Positions 1 to 12,212 of a stretch of DNA of 64,000 nucleotides are shown here, piece after piece (position 1 is the stretch's first letter; every line of letters begins with the position of its first letter). The notes beneath the pieces are model-generated. The model worked only from the letters and a program-made list of their open reading frames with translations. It made no database searches and was not told the origin of the DNA. The stretch comes from Pomacea canaliculata (taxonomy: Eukaryota; Mollusca; Gastropoda; Architaenioglossa; Ampullariidae): the NCBI RefSeq assembly GCF_003073045.1, contig NC_037601.1:6231872-6295871 (forward strand), in the 5' to 3' direction. The position numbers were made by a program, and so were the translations under genes.

Positions 1-1245
1 TTTCACTCATTTTTCTAAGTACCTATTGTACTTCAAACTTCAACCTCCCTCAGAAGAGAAATAAGCTTCTCGAATTGATGCCTGTACTTGAATTCGTAAA
101 GTTAGTTGTGATATTAACGCAGTTGATGCCTTACCTTCCTTATATTGTAATCGTTCACTTCAATTCATGTGGTGTGTGTGTGTAAAAATAAAAAAAATCT
201 AAACATGTACACAAAAATTCAACAAAGAGATCACTTATGTCACTTTGTCAGGTAGTGACTTGTACACATCTGGGCTTTATGGTCTTGTGGTCAGCTACCG
301 GTTGATTCAACCATTTACTAATTTGACCACACATTACTTTATTTGACCATGACCCTTAATCGATCTGGCCTTAGCCATAGTTGATTGGACCACAGCCAGT
401 AGTCGATTGGACCACTAATTAAGGAACTGACTATTCAGTGTAATGACACATTCGTTGCTCGTTGTATGTAAACAAAATGAAATGAAACTTTTTTTTACAA
501 ATTAGCCATGTGATATATATATTTTTATTGACTTGAATCCACTTGCTCTCACTTTCTCTCTTATACACATAGAGCAAGATGTATATCTGTCAGTTAAGGA
601 GGAAATTCACATTTTTGTAACCCTTCCATCATCCTAATCTTTTAAGTGATACATGGAGATCTCCCACAAAACAAAGTGTGGATTAAAGAGATGATGCATC
701 TACAGCCAGAGAACACTTGAATAATTAAAAAGACCTTGTGTACAAGTTTTAGAGAGACTGGCTGTAAGTCGCCAGAGAGCTGTCAAGCAAGAACACTGAT
801 ATTTGATGAAGCTGCCAGAATGGTGGCTGCCACCAAATGACAAATGTGAATTCCAGCTAGAGCAGAGCCAGACAGCCAGACCTACCACAAGAGAAATAGT
901 CTTCCCAGCAAAATCCCACATTTTAAGCATAAGAGTGTGAAAACTCTAATTTGTTTTGACTTGGAGCCACTCTCATGCACATGAACATCCCCATCACCTC
1001 CTACGAAATAAAAGTAAATTTCGTCCTTTGTTGATGTACATACATCTTGCTCAGTGTGCATCTACCTAGGATGAGATTCACTTATTTTGTGGCCAAATTA
1101 TCATAAAGATAATGATTTTGTTGAATTGACTGAAGGTTTTGGTCATGGTCAAATCGACTTTAAGCTGTGGTTAAATCGACCAGCCCCCTTGTGGTCTTGT
1201 AGCAATCTTATTATGTTGACTACATTTACACTTTTTAAATTCCAG
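1..1245. other. DDX27 intron/upstream sequence with an inverted-repeat-like element
   Basis: No coding exon was recognised here; the DDX27 start codon is expected to lie left of the window because the first visible exon begins mid-protein at phase 0. The stretch carries degenerate repeats of a motif close to GATTTGACCAC or GATTGGACCAC. An arm at about 294-420 resembles the reverse complement of about 1115-1184; both share GACCATGACC and GATT.AACCA blocks. This could be the inverted ends of an old non-autonomous transposon of roughly 0.9 kb. The exact ends and any target duplication could not be fixed by eye. Confidence 0.35.
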
Positions 1246-4200
1246 ACAGTCAGTGTGCAGCAGCAGAAGAAGAAAAAGAAAAAGAAAGCTGCTTCTGCTT
1301 TCAACCCCGGCTTCTCACTTTTTAAGCAGGTTTGCAATGGTTTCTGTGATTTGTGATTAGATTTTAAGTGACATTCAGATTGTTTAAATTGTTGGCACAA
1401 TATGGTATATTGTTTGGAGGGTATTCTATACCAGTATTGATGCATTGATTTTTGTGTCTTTGTACAGTATGATTAGAATGTGTCTGGGCAATTCCTTGCT
1501 TTTTGATGTGTAATAGAATATTTAGAAAGTCAGCCACATGGTAAAAATGCCATACCATTTTAGAGAATCAGCAATCATCTTGAAAGATATTACAGACTAC
1601 AGTGATCTTGGAAACAATTATTATACAAAGGCATTAAAGAATAGGGTCTTGCATCCATATGGGATGTAGCTGATATGAAGAAAAAGTTTTATAGTAATCA
1701 TTTGAGGCAGGTTACAGATTTGCAGTATTACCATTTTAAGCTCATACACAACTGTCATAATAACAAACTGATAAATGTTCAATAATTTGCCAAAGCAAAA
1801 GACAACATTGAAAAAAAAACTATGTAGAGGTATTTAAAGTACACAGTAAAGATCAGAATAAAGACAAGTGTTAGTCATGTCTGGCAGAAACTAGAGAACA
1901 ATCAAACTCAAAAGCGGTGAATGAGAGAAATGGATGTCTAACTGCCTAATCTCATTATGTCTAACTGCCTAATCTCATTATGTCTGTTATTCAAATCTAC
2001 ACAAATAATCACTGTCTAATCCATAGAATAATTCTACTGCATTTTTAATCTCAGCTGTGAAATGGGGTGAGGATTGTGGCAATATGGCTCACATATTTTA
2101 AATAAGCAAGGCATTCTGTTACTAGTGCTTTAAGTTTTACTTAAGTAATTTACATTCTTACCATACAGTTTGATGAAGCAATCCCATTTCATGATGACAT
2201 TGCCTTGAAAACGGCAAAAAAGAAGGCTGCTTCAACCCTTGATGAAAAGATTCAGAAAATGCGAAAGATGAAAAAAAGAGATGTAAGCAGTATTGTATTC
2301 CTCAAATTTTTGTTTTCACTCAATCATTTTAAGAAATTATTGTCTAGGTTAAAAAAAAAATAAATTAAAAATTGTTTTGCAGTGCTCATTATAAATAAGG
2401 TAAAAATTTGTCGGCCAGTAATACCTGTTTATGTTTTATTTTCTATGTGTTGCCCATGTAGATTTTTGTAATGGTAAGGCACTTCTTGATAAACAATAAT
2501 GGCAGGTGTAAACCAGGACACTTAAGTCCATCATGTTATGCTGTTTAATATACTATGTACTCTTCATTTAATACTTATTTTTGTTTTTTTTTACAAAAAT
2601 GTAAACCTCCTCTTTTCTGTAGCCTACATTAAACCCAGATTCTGAACAATATGAAATGGAAATAGACGAAGAGGAAGATGAGGAAGAAGAGATGGCACCA
2701 GGTACTGCTGTTTCATTATTTCCATTGGATGCAAATTGTGTAATATAGTCATTTCCTATTTATTTGGCAAATTGTGTAATATCTTCTTTTTAAAGTTTTG
2801 CAGAACCATTAACATTCTACAGAAAATCATGGTTTGGATAACTGGATACAATTGTAATAAGTTTTTGCTTTATTTTACAGACACAATAAAGACAAAGGAT
2901 AAGAAAAAAAAGAAACGCAAAGGCAAACAGACCCAGGAGGAAATAGAGGTTGTGCATTTTTCTTGTTTACTTTAGACTTCTTAGATTAATGTTTTTTATG
3001 AAGACTATAAGATCACAGCTATCTGTGGCATAGGTACATGTGGATTTCATTTATTTGATGTTTTTGTGAATGTCAATTTAAGGTCTGCTGTAACATGCTT
3101 GAAAAGTTTAATTAACGTTTGTTTATATTTTGTCATCAAAACCAGCTCAGATTAGCATCTGCTAAAGAAACTGAACTTTTCTATCATGCACATAGATGTT
3201 ATGGTTGATTGCTGTCCAGGTAACCAAGGTGATTGATTTTTTTAAGACCCATCTATAGAATAAGGAATAAATGCAAAGGAGAGCAGAGCAAAAGTGCATC
3301 ATGCTGGTCTTTATTTTGTTCTCCATTTAATTATAGGAGCCTGTGAAGCAAGAATTTGCTGACAGCATTGACAGCTATGATTCCAAGCTAAACTTCCAGG
3401 ATATGAAGATTTCTCGTCCCCTAATGAAAGTGAGTTGCTTTTGAAGCTTTTACAAAATTGTAGTAAGATCTCTAAAAACTGCACACTATGTTCATGCTAT
3501 GCAAAATGCAATCTTGCCTTTCTACAAATCATAATTTTTATAAAAATTGATCTGTAAATTTTAAATCAAAAATCTGTGTTACAGAGCTCAGATCTAATTC
3601 TGAGAAATTGGTGCCCACTCCACTCCTTACCCCAACCCCCCAGCTCCCACAGTATGTGTTCATATATACACACACACACATATAGCAATGTATACTGCTA
3701 ATAAAAATAATTCCTATTGGATCCACCAAGTAGATGGGTGTCATTTGCCAACAGATGCTTTATTGCGATTAGAAAGATTAGCATTTTCTCCAATTTAGGG
3801 CCTGGCTACACTGCAGTTTGAAAAACCCACTCCTATTCAAGCTGCCTGCATTCCTGTTGCTTTGAGGGGTCGTGATCTTTGTGCATGTGCTGTGACGGGC
3901 TCAGGTGAGAGAAACAGATTATGATAATATAGAAATGAAATAATGATTTGGGTAGTTGGTAATGCAGTGGCCAAAGTATCTGCCACTACAATTGTGAGAA
4001 TTGGATACTATGGGTTTGTCTCTCGACTGCAACATACCTCTCTGGAGGTGACACTGTGTGTGAGATTTGAATTAATATTTCCCATGCTAGACACTTGTTT
4101 CTGAAGTTCATCAAGGTAAGCAATCATATTTTGAAGACGTAAAGTTCCAGATGGAATTTGCTCACTAGCATCTCCTTTGTGCCTGATATGATCATATAGT

Positions 4201-7200
4201 TTAAAAGAAAACTTAGAAAATGACATGCATATATATCATTCTGACATTAAATGGTAGGGAAAATAATATCAGTGACAGAATAATAAAGATATTTAAGACT
4301 AGAGGGATAACCAAGCCACCTACATTTATATAGAGTTAGAATTAATTCTGGCTTCTCCAAGAGATGTAATGTATTTACTATGCATTAGAAGGAAGAGGAT
4401 TTTATAAAATGTTAAGCAAGACCATTAAAGTGTGCAGTTATCGCCAACACTTGCTGAAATAAAGATTTTCATTGTGCACTTAGTGTAACATATTTCCTGT
4501 TGATATGTATCGAGGAACCATAGAGCAGGAAATTTCTGTTGTATTCCATGAAATGTGTTCTAACTTATTTCCCCAACTTTACCCTATTGGTTGCAGGAAA
4601 AACAGTTGCCTTCATGCTTCCTATATTGGAACGTCTTCTTTATCGTCCTGTTCAGCAGGCTTGCACTCGTGTTCTTATCTTGGTGCCAACACGTGAGCTT
4701 GCAGTGCAAGTCCACCAAGTGGGTCGACAGCTGGGACAGTTTTCAAATGTTGACATTTGTCTGGCAGCTGGTCAGTATAGATTGCAAAATACTCATTGAT
4801 TCCACACTGAATAATTCTGCTCAGTGAAGCATTTTATCAGCGAAAGAACATTACATAGTCTTCCAAAGGAATTTTGTTTTGTTTTTGTTTTTTTGCAAGA
4901 TCATTAAACTAGACAGGACTAGTAAATGCTACAGGTCAATGTATTTACAAGTAACCTGATAGTTGGAGTTGTATTTGGGGGAGGAGGGTGCCTTTTTCTC
5001 TCTCCTGATTTCGCTTTGTTTTGGTTTGCTTTAATATTGAGTCTGGAAAGATAATCATGCCAGTTAGATCATTAAATGATTTTTTTTATTGTCTTTGTCA
5101 GGTGGCCTGGACCTCAAGAGCCAAGAAGCAGCTCTTCGAATGGGCCCAGATATTGTTGTAGCAACACCCGGTCGATTAATAGATCACCTACATAACTCTC
5201 CCAATTTCAACCTGAATTCAGTTGAGATTTTGGTTTTGGATGAGGCTGACAGGTGATGACATTTTTGCACATATTTTATTTTGGTGAACATTTATGTATA
5301 GTAATAAGTCATTTTCTTGCCACTGTTTGTCCAGACACAAATGTTGCACCAGAAGTTGGGGGTGGAGGGGGTTGGAGGCAAGAAAAAAGAGATTATATGA
5401 TTCACGATAAGGAGTCACTTCAGGAGAAATTTATTCTGCCACAGAGTGGGATGAGAGGCGAAGTTGACAAGACCATTAAGTGATACCGTAATATTAGATC
5501 TGTGGTGTGTACAACTGAAGGATGGTACTCGGAGAGCAAAAATACCGAATTACTAATCTGTGGGTAATTTGTGTTTACAGGATGCTGGATGAATACTTTG
5601 CAGAGCAAATGAAAGAAATTATTCGACTGTGTAATTTCCAACGCCAGACTATGCTTTTTTCTGCCACAATGACTGACGAGGTGAGATTTTGGATGTTTTT
5701 AGTAGTGGGCGCTGTTTTTATTTCCTTTTTTGTGTGTGTGGCTTTGACTGAGGTTTTAGTTAAAGAAGTATTTTTTTTTTTTTTTTTTTTTTTTTTGGTG
5801 TGTAGACTGATAAGATTTTAATATTTTTGTCGTCAGGTGCAATGACCTAGCAGCAGTTTCTTTAAAAGACCCAGTCAAAGTTTTTGTAAATCAAAACACA
5901 GATATTGCACTTGGACTGCGCCAGGAATTTATTAGAATCCGTGAGAATCGGGAAGGTGACCGTGAAGCCATTGTTGCAGGTGAGAGAAGAAGAGACTGAA
6001 TAGAGGGAAGAGAGATGTTTTAAGCAGCATGTATGTGTATGCAATAGGGGAGATGTTAATTGTCAACACTTTAATGTCTTAAAGAAATAGATGTTTAATT
6101 GATATCTGCAATATCTTTTAACTCTTATTTTCAAATTCTGTGGTAATCAATCTACCTTAAAACTGCGTATTAATCATAATAATAGATGACTTAGAAGGCA
6201 CTTGGCAAGTAGCTGTATGCACTGCACAGCACACACACATGAAATAGGCAGCAAAGCATCATCCCATGCAGAGCAGTATTCTCATAATAATTTTTGTAGA
6301 AACATTGTACATAGCATCACAAGGAACAGAAGATGCCACAAAATGGCAAATATTTTTGCCTTGGGAAATATTACTTATAGCGTGATAAATGTAGATCACT
6401 TACTTTCTTTTCACTTTAATGGCAGATTTATTTTTATTCTTATGTTATTTTAATATACTATATTCCTGATATTCTGTACCCAGAATAGTAGGGGACAGAA
6501 AGAAGATAGAAAATGCTTAAACATTTTGTAAAGGGGATAACTATGCATTAGCAATATATTTTTTTGCAGCTTTAGTCACCCGCACTTTTTGCGATAAGTG
6601 CATTGTGTTCCTTCAGACAAAAGTGCAAGCACATCGTCTGCATGTTGTCCTGGGTCTTTTGGGAGTTAACGTTGGAGAACTCCACGGCAACCTGTCACAA
6701 GCACAGGTGAGCACATAAACTGGACTGTAAAATTTAGTATCTCATTGCATTTGTGTAAAAATGTGTAAATCATGCAAAAGAGCACGAAATCTTGTAAAGA
6801 AACTTTGACCAGAGAATTTGTACATGTAGAAGATTTGGCAGCTGGACATATTATTTAAGACATTTGGTAATGAACTAGACATAAAAAAAAGCTGATATTT
6901 TGCCATTATTAAATGGAATTGATGTACTTTTGCATGCATAAAATCATAACTGTAATAAAACAGTTATTTTTTTTTTTTTTGTCTCAATTAGATTTTATTA
7001 CAGCAATCTGCAGAAAAATCACAGCACAATAAAATTATGAAATAGCAAATGAGAAAATGTATTTTTTTATGGCATGTCCTCTTTTTGTTTTTAGCGATTG
7101 GAAGCCCTGCAAAAATTTAAAGACAATTCAGTGGATGTTCTTCTTGCAACAGATCTGGCTTCCAGAGGTCTGGACATAGAGGGTGTTAAAACAGTGAGTA

Positions 7201-10200
7201 ATGTCTTATAGTAGTTCTCTGCTTTTCACAGGTTCTTGAATGAGAACACCTTTCCTAGTACCATCATCATACTGTCTTTAGTGCAGTGTCCTTAATGCAG
7301 CAAAACCTGTATCAGTTTTGATAGTCATTTTGGTTGTATTATATGTATTATATGTGTAGGTAATAAACTTCACTATGCCAAACACCCTTAAGCACTATGT
7401 TCATCGAGTTGGACGTACAGCAAGAGCAGGCAAGGCTGGCAGGTGAGAGAGTTTTTGTAGCACGTGGAACTTTTGGCTGCATGGTGTTTTCAAAATTGTG
7501 TGGAAAAATGTAGACTTTCTGTTTCTATGTCTGTTTATTATTTTTGTAAATTAAAAATTTCATTAAAAAGTTTATATGTCTGCCAGAATTTAATGTTAAT
7601 GTTTTTTTTTTCATTTACGTTTTTTATGAGAATGAATGGCTTATATGTGTTATGTTTAAATATGTATTCAGCTGTTTTGATCTCTGTAGATCTACTTCCA
7701 TATCATGGAAATTGTTTTTCGTCAGGCAGTGGTAGCATTTTTTTCTTTCTTAAGCTTCCTTAATGTTCATGTCTGTTTCTCTCTGTCTTGTTCTCAATGT
7801 GACACCAGATCTGTCACACTTGTAGGGGAGAAGGAGCGTAAAATGTTGAAAGAGGTTGTGAAGCATGCAAAAACACCACTGAAGTCTCGTATCGTTCCTC
7901 CAGGTATTTTAAGACCTTTGTTCCTGAAAAGTTTAACCTTAGGATTAAATTGTTACATTGACTACAAAGAACTGAAAAAATAAAATAAAAGGCTTAGTTT
8001 ATGAAAGAGATAAAGCCTTGTGGAAGCTTGTCTGAGCCAGTTCAGTGCATAAAGTATTTACATTTTTCTTTAAATCTGGCACATAGAGATTTAAAGAATT
8101 TGTTTTTCAAATTATGGACCAGCTTATTATAAAGTTGTAATTCAGAATGTGGGTGTATTCTTCTTCATTTCACAAGCTGGCATCTAAGAGTATAATTCCT
8201 CTTCCCTTACCACCTCCCTGTTCCCTCTCACACCAAACATAGACTTGCAGACATTTGATGCTTGACAGAGAACTTCATCATATTAATAATGTAAATGTAA
8301 ATGTAATAATGTAAATGTAAATAAATATTTCAGTGTATTTGTCTTTCTCCCAGGCATCTAGCCTGTAGATCTTTGTTGTGCACTAAGTACATTGAAACAT
8401 GAATTACTTACAGAAATGGGTGATCTTAAGCTACCACAGTGAAGAGTGAAATTCTGAGTATTATGGATCATGGACTGTTTTTTCATCAGTTTTAAAAAGT
8501 CAATAGAAAAGAATAAGAGCTGCTATACTGTTATCCTGTCACTGTCAGTTTAATGGACTTAAAGGTGGTTTTGTGGTTTTGTTATGTTTTGGATAAAGTA
8601 CAGCATATTTCCCTCTGCATTGTGTACTGATATATGTGTAATTCTTCTCTTCCAGAGGTAGTGGAACATTTTCGTAATCAAATTGCGGATATGGAAGAAG
8701 ACATTGCAACTATTGAGAGAGAAGAACGAGAAGAACGACAGCTGCGTGCCCTAGAGAATCAGACCAACAAAGCACAGAGGTTACTTGATGGAGATCCAAA
8801 TGGTGTAGATGGAATGAAGAGAGTGTGGTTCCAGACACACAAAGATCGCATGGCAGAAAAAGGTAAATTTCTTTATAAAAGAGTTCCAAAGAGTCATTGA
8901 ATCCGAGATTACAGCCATTTATATTATGCAGCATAAACAGTCCTCTCATATTGCTTGAATTATTGCTTTTTAATATACTGGCAATTCCAGTGTTTATCTT
9001 TTATTAAAAATTTTGAGAGTATATGAATGTGTTGAAATTCATGGATAGCATAACTAAAGTGTAACTTGGGTTTTTTCCAGAGGCTTTACGGCTAGGTGAA
9101 TACAACAAGGATAACAAGGGAAGAAACCGCAAGGAAAAGCTTTCTGTGGGTACAATGCAAAGTAGTTTGAATTTTTTAAATAAACTTTTAAAAAAGAGGT
9201 CTGCACTGATTGCTGAAATTCTGATGTACTTTTGTTATGAAGAGTAAAAATGTAAAGTTAGATTGCAAGACATTTATGTGGTTAACACTAACTGGAATTT
9301 TTCTTATTGACAGTCTATATTAACTTATGCCCATTTGTACACAATGAGTCTGTGAGGTGTTTAGTAATAGATTTTATTTAGTTTAAAGCCTTTTGATTCT
9401 TTCACAGACGAAAATCTGAAAAGATGTTATTCAGTAACTTAAATAAACTTCGGTATCTCTGTTACATGTGATCTCTGTCTTCTTCCCAACTATTTAACCA
9501 GGTTCACAATCTCTCTAATTCAGGAGCATGCTTTTTTTTTCCAAATGTTTGTTAGGCTGAGGATCGAGCTAAGTTCGAAGTGGAAAAGGCACAGTTGTAT
9601 GCTCAGAGAGTGTCAAAACGCAAATTTAAACCCAAGCGGCTTCGAGCATGTGCAGAGGATGACAATGAAGAAACAGGTACAGAAGGTGTCTTTCTCTGTA
9701 AATGCTAATCAGCAGGATTATTTGTTCTTTGTTCAGTAGCTAAAATTCAAGGCACATTGATTTATTTTGGTTCAGGGAGCAAAGATTGTTTTATTTTTAG
9801 TAATGAAAGGTTTAATACTTAGGGTGTTTGTTTGCAGTTTATGTTTATAATAGGTGGAGTAAATTTTTTTCACATAAATTGATTTTAAGTGCCAATAAAA
9901 ATGATGGCATATTTTGCTTTGGTTGTTAATAACTTTCTTTAGGACCTCCAGCGAAAAAAAAGAAGAACAAAAAGCCAAAGAGATTTTCATTTGATGAAGA
10001 GCTTACCAAGACGGACCAGCGGTCGGTTCGAAAATTCAGAGCAGGGTAGGTTGTTGAGAACAGCTTAGTTTCTGATTCGTCTGTCTACTCCGTCCTATTT
10101 CCACTTTCTTAAAGACCTGAGAACAATTTAGCTTTAGCTTCTTTTACTTCTTTGGCACAGAGAGATTTAAAGAATTTGTTTTTCCATTTATGGAGTTGAG

Positions 10201-11331
10201 CTTATTATGAAGTACTAACTCAGAATATGGGTGAATAACACTTAGTTCACATGGAGCAAGCCTTCAAACATTGACCTTTACTTGTGCAAAGATATAAATC
10301 TGTGGCATGGACAGGCCTGTTAAACATGTTTCCTACTGTAATGATGTGCATCTTGCATCAAAGATGGTATCACAGATACACTTCTTGCTGTTCATGTCAA
10401 TGTTGCACACTTTGTCTTTTTTTTTTTTTTTATGGAAAAGGAATATTGGCTCACATTTTGGGAATTGTTAAAAAAAAAGTTTTAAAAATTATTTCACTCC
10501 AATAAGTCTTTAGTCTTCAGAAAACAGCAGCTGTATGTCTTTGAGATATGGCACAGAAGGGATCTGTTGATATAATGAATTGCAGAACCCAGCACTAAGC
10601 AGACCTTTTTCTCCTAGGCCTTCCTTTAAAGAGAGGCAGCTGATGGGGGCTCAGGAAAACCTGTTCAAAAACAGAAGGGGAACAAGGGAAGGTAAGAATT
10701 GGGAATATCATGGATAATTTGATGGCATGCTTAATGGTATATGTATTACAGAAGGATGATAATGCACTTGTGTGCAGCGAAGATGTGTTTGTTGATGACA
10801 AGAGATACGCGCATGTCTCAAATTTCTGCAGAAAGTTTTACAAATTATTTCACTCCAATAAGTCTTTAGTCTTCAGAAAATAGCAGCTGTGTCTCTTTGA
10901 GATATGGCACAGAAGGGATCTGTTGATAGAATGAATTGAAGAACCCAGCACTAAAGCAGACCTTTTTCTCCTAGGCCTTCATTTAAAGAGAGGAAGCCGA
11001 TGAGGCTCGGGGAAAACCTGTTCAAAAAAAGAAGGGAAACAAGGGAAGGTAAGAACTGGGAATACCATGGATAATTTGATGGCATGCTTAATGGTAAATG
11101 TGTTACAGAAGGATAATAATGCACTTGTGTGCAGCAAAGATGTGTTTGTTGATGACAAGAGATAGGTGCATGTCTCAAATTTCTGCAGAAATTGTTGGGT
11201 CTGTAAACTGCACTTGAGTAGAAAGATGTAGTTGCTGGGAATAATCGGTTTTCATTTGATTTGTTTCAGGAGATGATGTAATATGTGGAGTACAAGTGTT
11301 TACAGCCAGTTCTCAGTCTGCATACAAATAG
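1246..11331 (+). CDS. DDX27: Probable ATP-dependent RNA helicase DDX27 (5' partial)
   Basis: DEAD-box helicase of the DDX27/Drs1 family, which acts in the nucleolus in pre-rRNA processing for the large ribosomal subunit. Coding exons: 1246-1329, 2169-2282, 2623-2701, 2881-2948, 3337-3429, 3799-3904, 4597-4770, 5102-5252, 5581-5680, 5837-5979, 6570-6706, 7095-7193, 7360-7442, 7809-7903, 8656-8862, 9081-9145, 9556-9676, 9943-10045, one of 10618-10691 or 10975-11048, then 11270-11331 (stop). This gives about 718 residues plus a missing N-terminus (human about 796). Visible in order: lysine-rich and acidic N-tail; Q-motif FEKPTPIQ; motif I TGSGKT split by an intron; [20 protein letters not shown] in LDEADRMLD; SAT in [28 protein letters not shown]; coiled, basic C-tail. 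All phases join except exon 5837-5979, whose start carries one base too many. The last exon is inferred from a strong acceptor; read-through of exon 19 to TAA is the alternative ending. Confidence 0.93.
5771..5796 (+). repeat. Poly(T) tract, 26 bases
   Basis: An uninterrupted T run in the DDX27 intron, ending about 40 bases before the exon that starts at 5837. Such runs are prone to length error in sequencing, which bears on the one-base frame discrepancy in the following exon. Confidence 0.9.
8077..8156 (+). repeat. Intronic dispersed repeat, copy 1
   Basis: About 80 bases in a DDX27 intron that match 10153-10233 in the same orientation. They share a block beginning near GAGATTTAAAGAATTTG and a block around GCTTATTATAAAGT, with roughly four in five bases the same by eye. 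The surrounding sequence does not match, so it is either an old dispersed repeat or an old local duplication. Confidence 0.6.
10153..10233 (+). repeat. Intronic dispersed repeat, copy 2
   Basis: Partner of 8077-8156, lying 108 bases after the exon that ends at 10045 and upstream of the duplicated exon. Family unknown. Confidence 0.6.
10478..11190 (+). repeat. DDX27: Tandem duplication (~356-bp unit, two copies) carrying a DDX27 exon
   Basis: Unit A spans about 10478-10833 and unit B about 10834-11190. They stay collinear throughout, with scattered substitutions and small indels. Each unit holds the branch/polypyrimidine region, an acceptor (TTTTTCTCCTAG), a 74-base exon (A 10618-10691, B 10975-11048) and a donor (GTAAGAA/GTAAGAAC). 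Exon A encodes a segment beginning [14 protein letters not shown] and exon B one beginning [14 protein letters not shown]; both end in RREG/RRE-type basic sequence. Exon length is 3n+2 with identical phases, so splicing both in series would break the frame; either one alone keeps it. Exon B keeps ERK as in human DDX27 (ERKQLGL), so it may be closer to the ancestral form. Confidence 0.9.
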
Positions 11332-11476
11332 AGACTAAAAAAAATTCATTCATGAATGGGCAAGTATGAATCATCAGAGGTCTAAATCTTGGTGCATTTT
11401 TTGAAGAAAATCTAAGCATAGCTTCTATACTTGTGTGTGACATGCTGTAAATAATATGGTTATGTTACTGAAAGAA

Positions 11477-11482
11477 AATAAA
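11477..11482 (+). promoter_or_regulatory. DDX27 polyadenylation signal AATAAA
   Basis: A canonical AATAAA lies about 145 bases after the inferred DDX27 stop at 11329-11331, the first such hexamer after the coding end. It is consistent with a short 3' UTR. Confidence 0.6.
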
Positions 11483-12056
11483 ACTGAAGATTGTATATCC
11501 TCCTTGTCAAGTAATATAGTGATACTGAATGTCAAATAATATGATACTGAATGTGAAAAACATTTTATCTTGTGTTGTGTGCCTGACTTTCTTACTTTAC
11601 TTTTAAATAAGTTAAACTTTTTTTGGATGTGTAAGTATTAGTCTACTTCTTGATCTTTCAACCCAGTCTTACCCCTCTGATCCTATCTTCCTTGGTCAAC
11701 CAAACCACTAAAGTGGGTCCATCCCATCTTCTTGATGTATCTGTTAACAACAGGTAACTGAAATGGTAAACTAAAATGGTGAGGAAGCTGTCAGTCATGA
11801 GTATGTCATTCGTTGGTTGGAAAAAGATACATGACATAATGCTAGAGCAAAGCGCCAAGCACTTAGCAGTCAGCAAGAAACACCTGCAGAGAGAGATGGG
11901 AGGTGAGGTTGCTGGCACCTTTTCCCACTGTTATCTCCCCTCATCAACATAATGTTCGATATGAGTTGTCAAGTAAGAAAGGCTCATCTTAAATACAAGT
12001 GTTTCATTATTTTGCTACAGTGACGCCATGCATTAAAATAAGCTTAACTCAAATGA

Positions 12057-12212
12057 AGGAATCTGACTATAGAATCACTGCTGGAGGAGTTGGCGGCAGA
12101 AATTCAAGCAAAGCTGGGTGTCCCGGCTCGTGACATAAAGAGAAAACTAAGGAAACTTCTTTTCGATCACCAGTACAAGTTCAAAGTCATGCGAAATAAC
12201 TGCAAAATTTAG
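12057..12212 (+). other. Orphan coding-like segment, function unknown
   Basis: An open stretch of 51 codons ending at TAG 12210-12212, with no ATG near its start and a stop immediately upstream. The translation is helix-rich and not low complexity, running through LLEELAAEIQAKLGVPARD and then KLRKLLFDHQYKF. Alternating charged and aliphatic residues look like a helix-turn-helix, loosely MADF/Myb-SANT-like. It could be a 3' exon of an unrecognised gene, a pseudogene exon or chance. No product is claimed. Confidence 0.25.

Noticed and set aside
10692-10730. Read-through of the duplicated DDX27 exon into a TAA (ending GKNWEYHG) as the only C-terminus
   Set aside because: Both copies carry strong GTAAG donors and a good acceptor lies at 11269 in the right phase; read-through remains an alternative rather than the main call.
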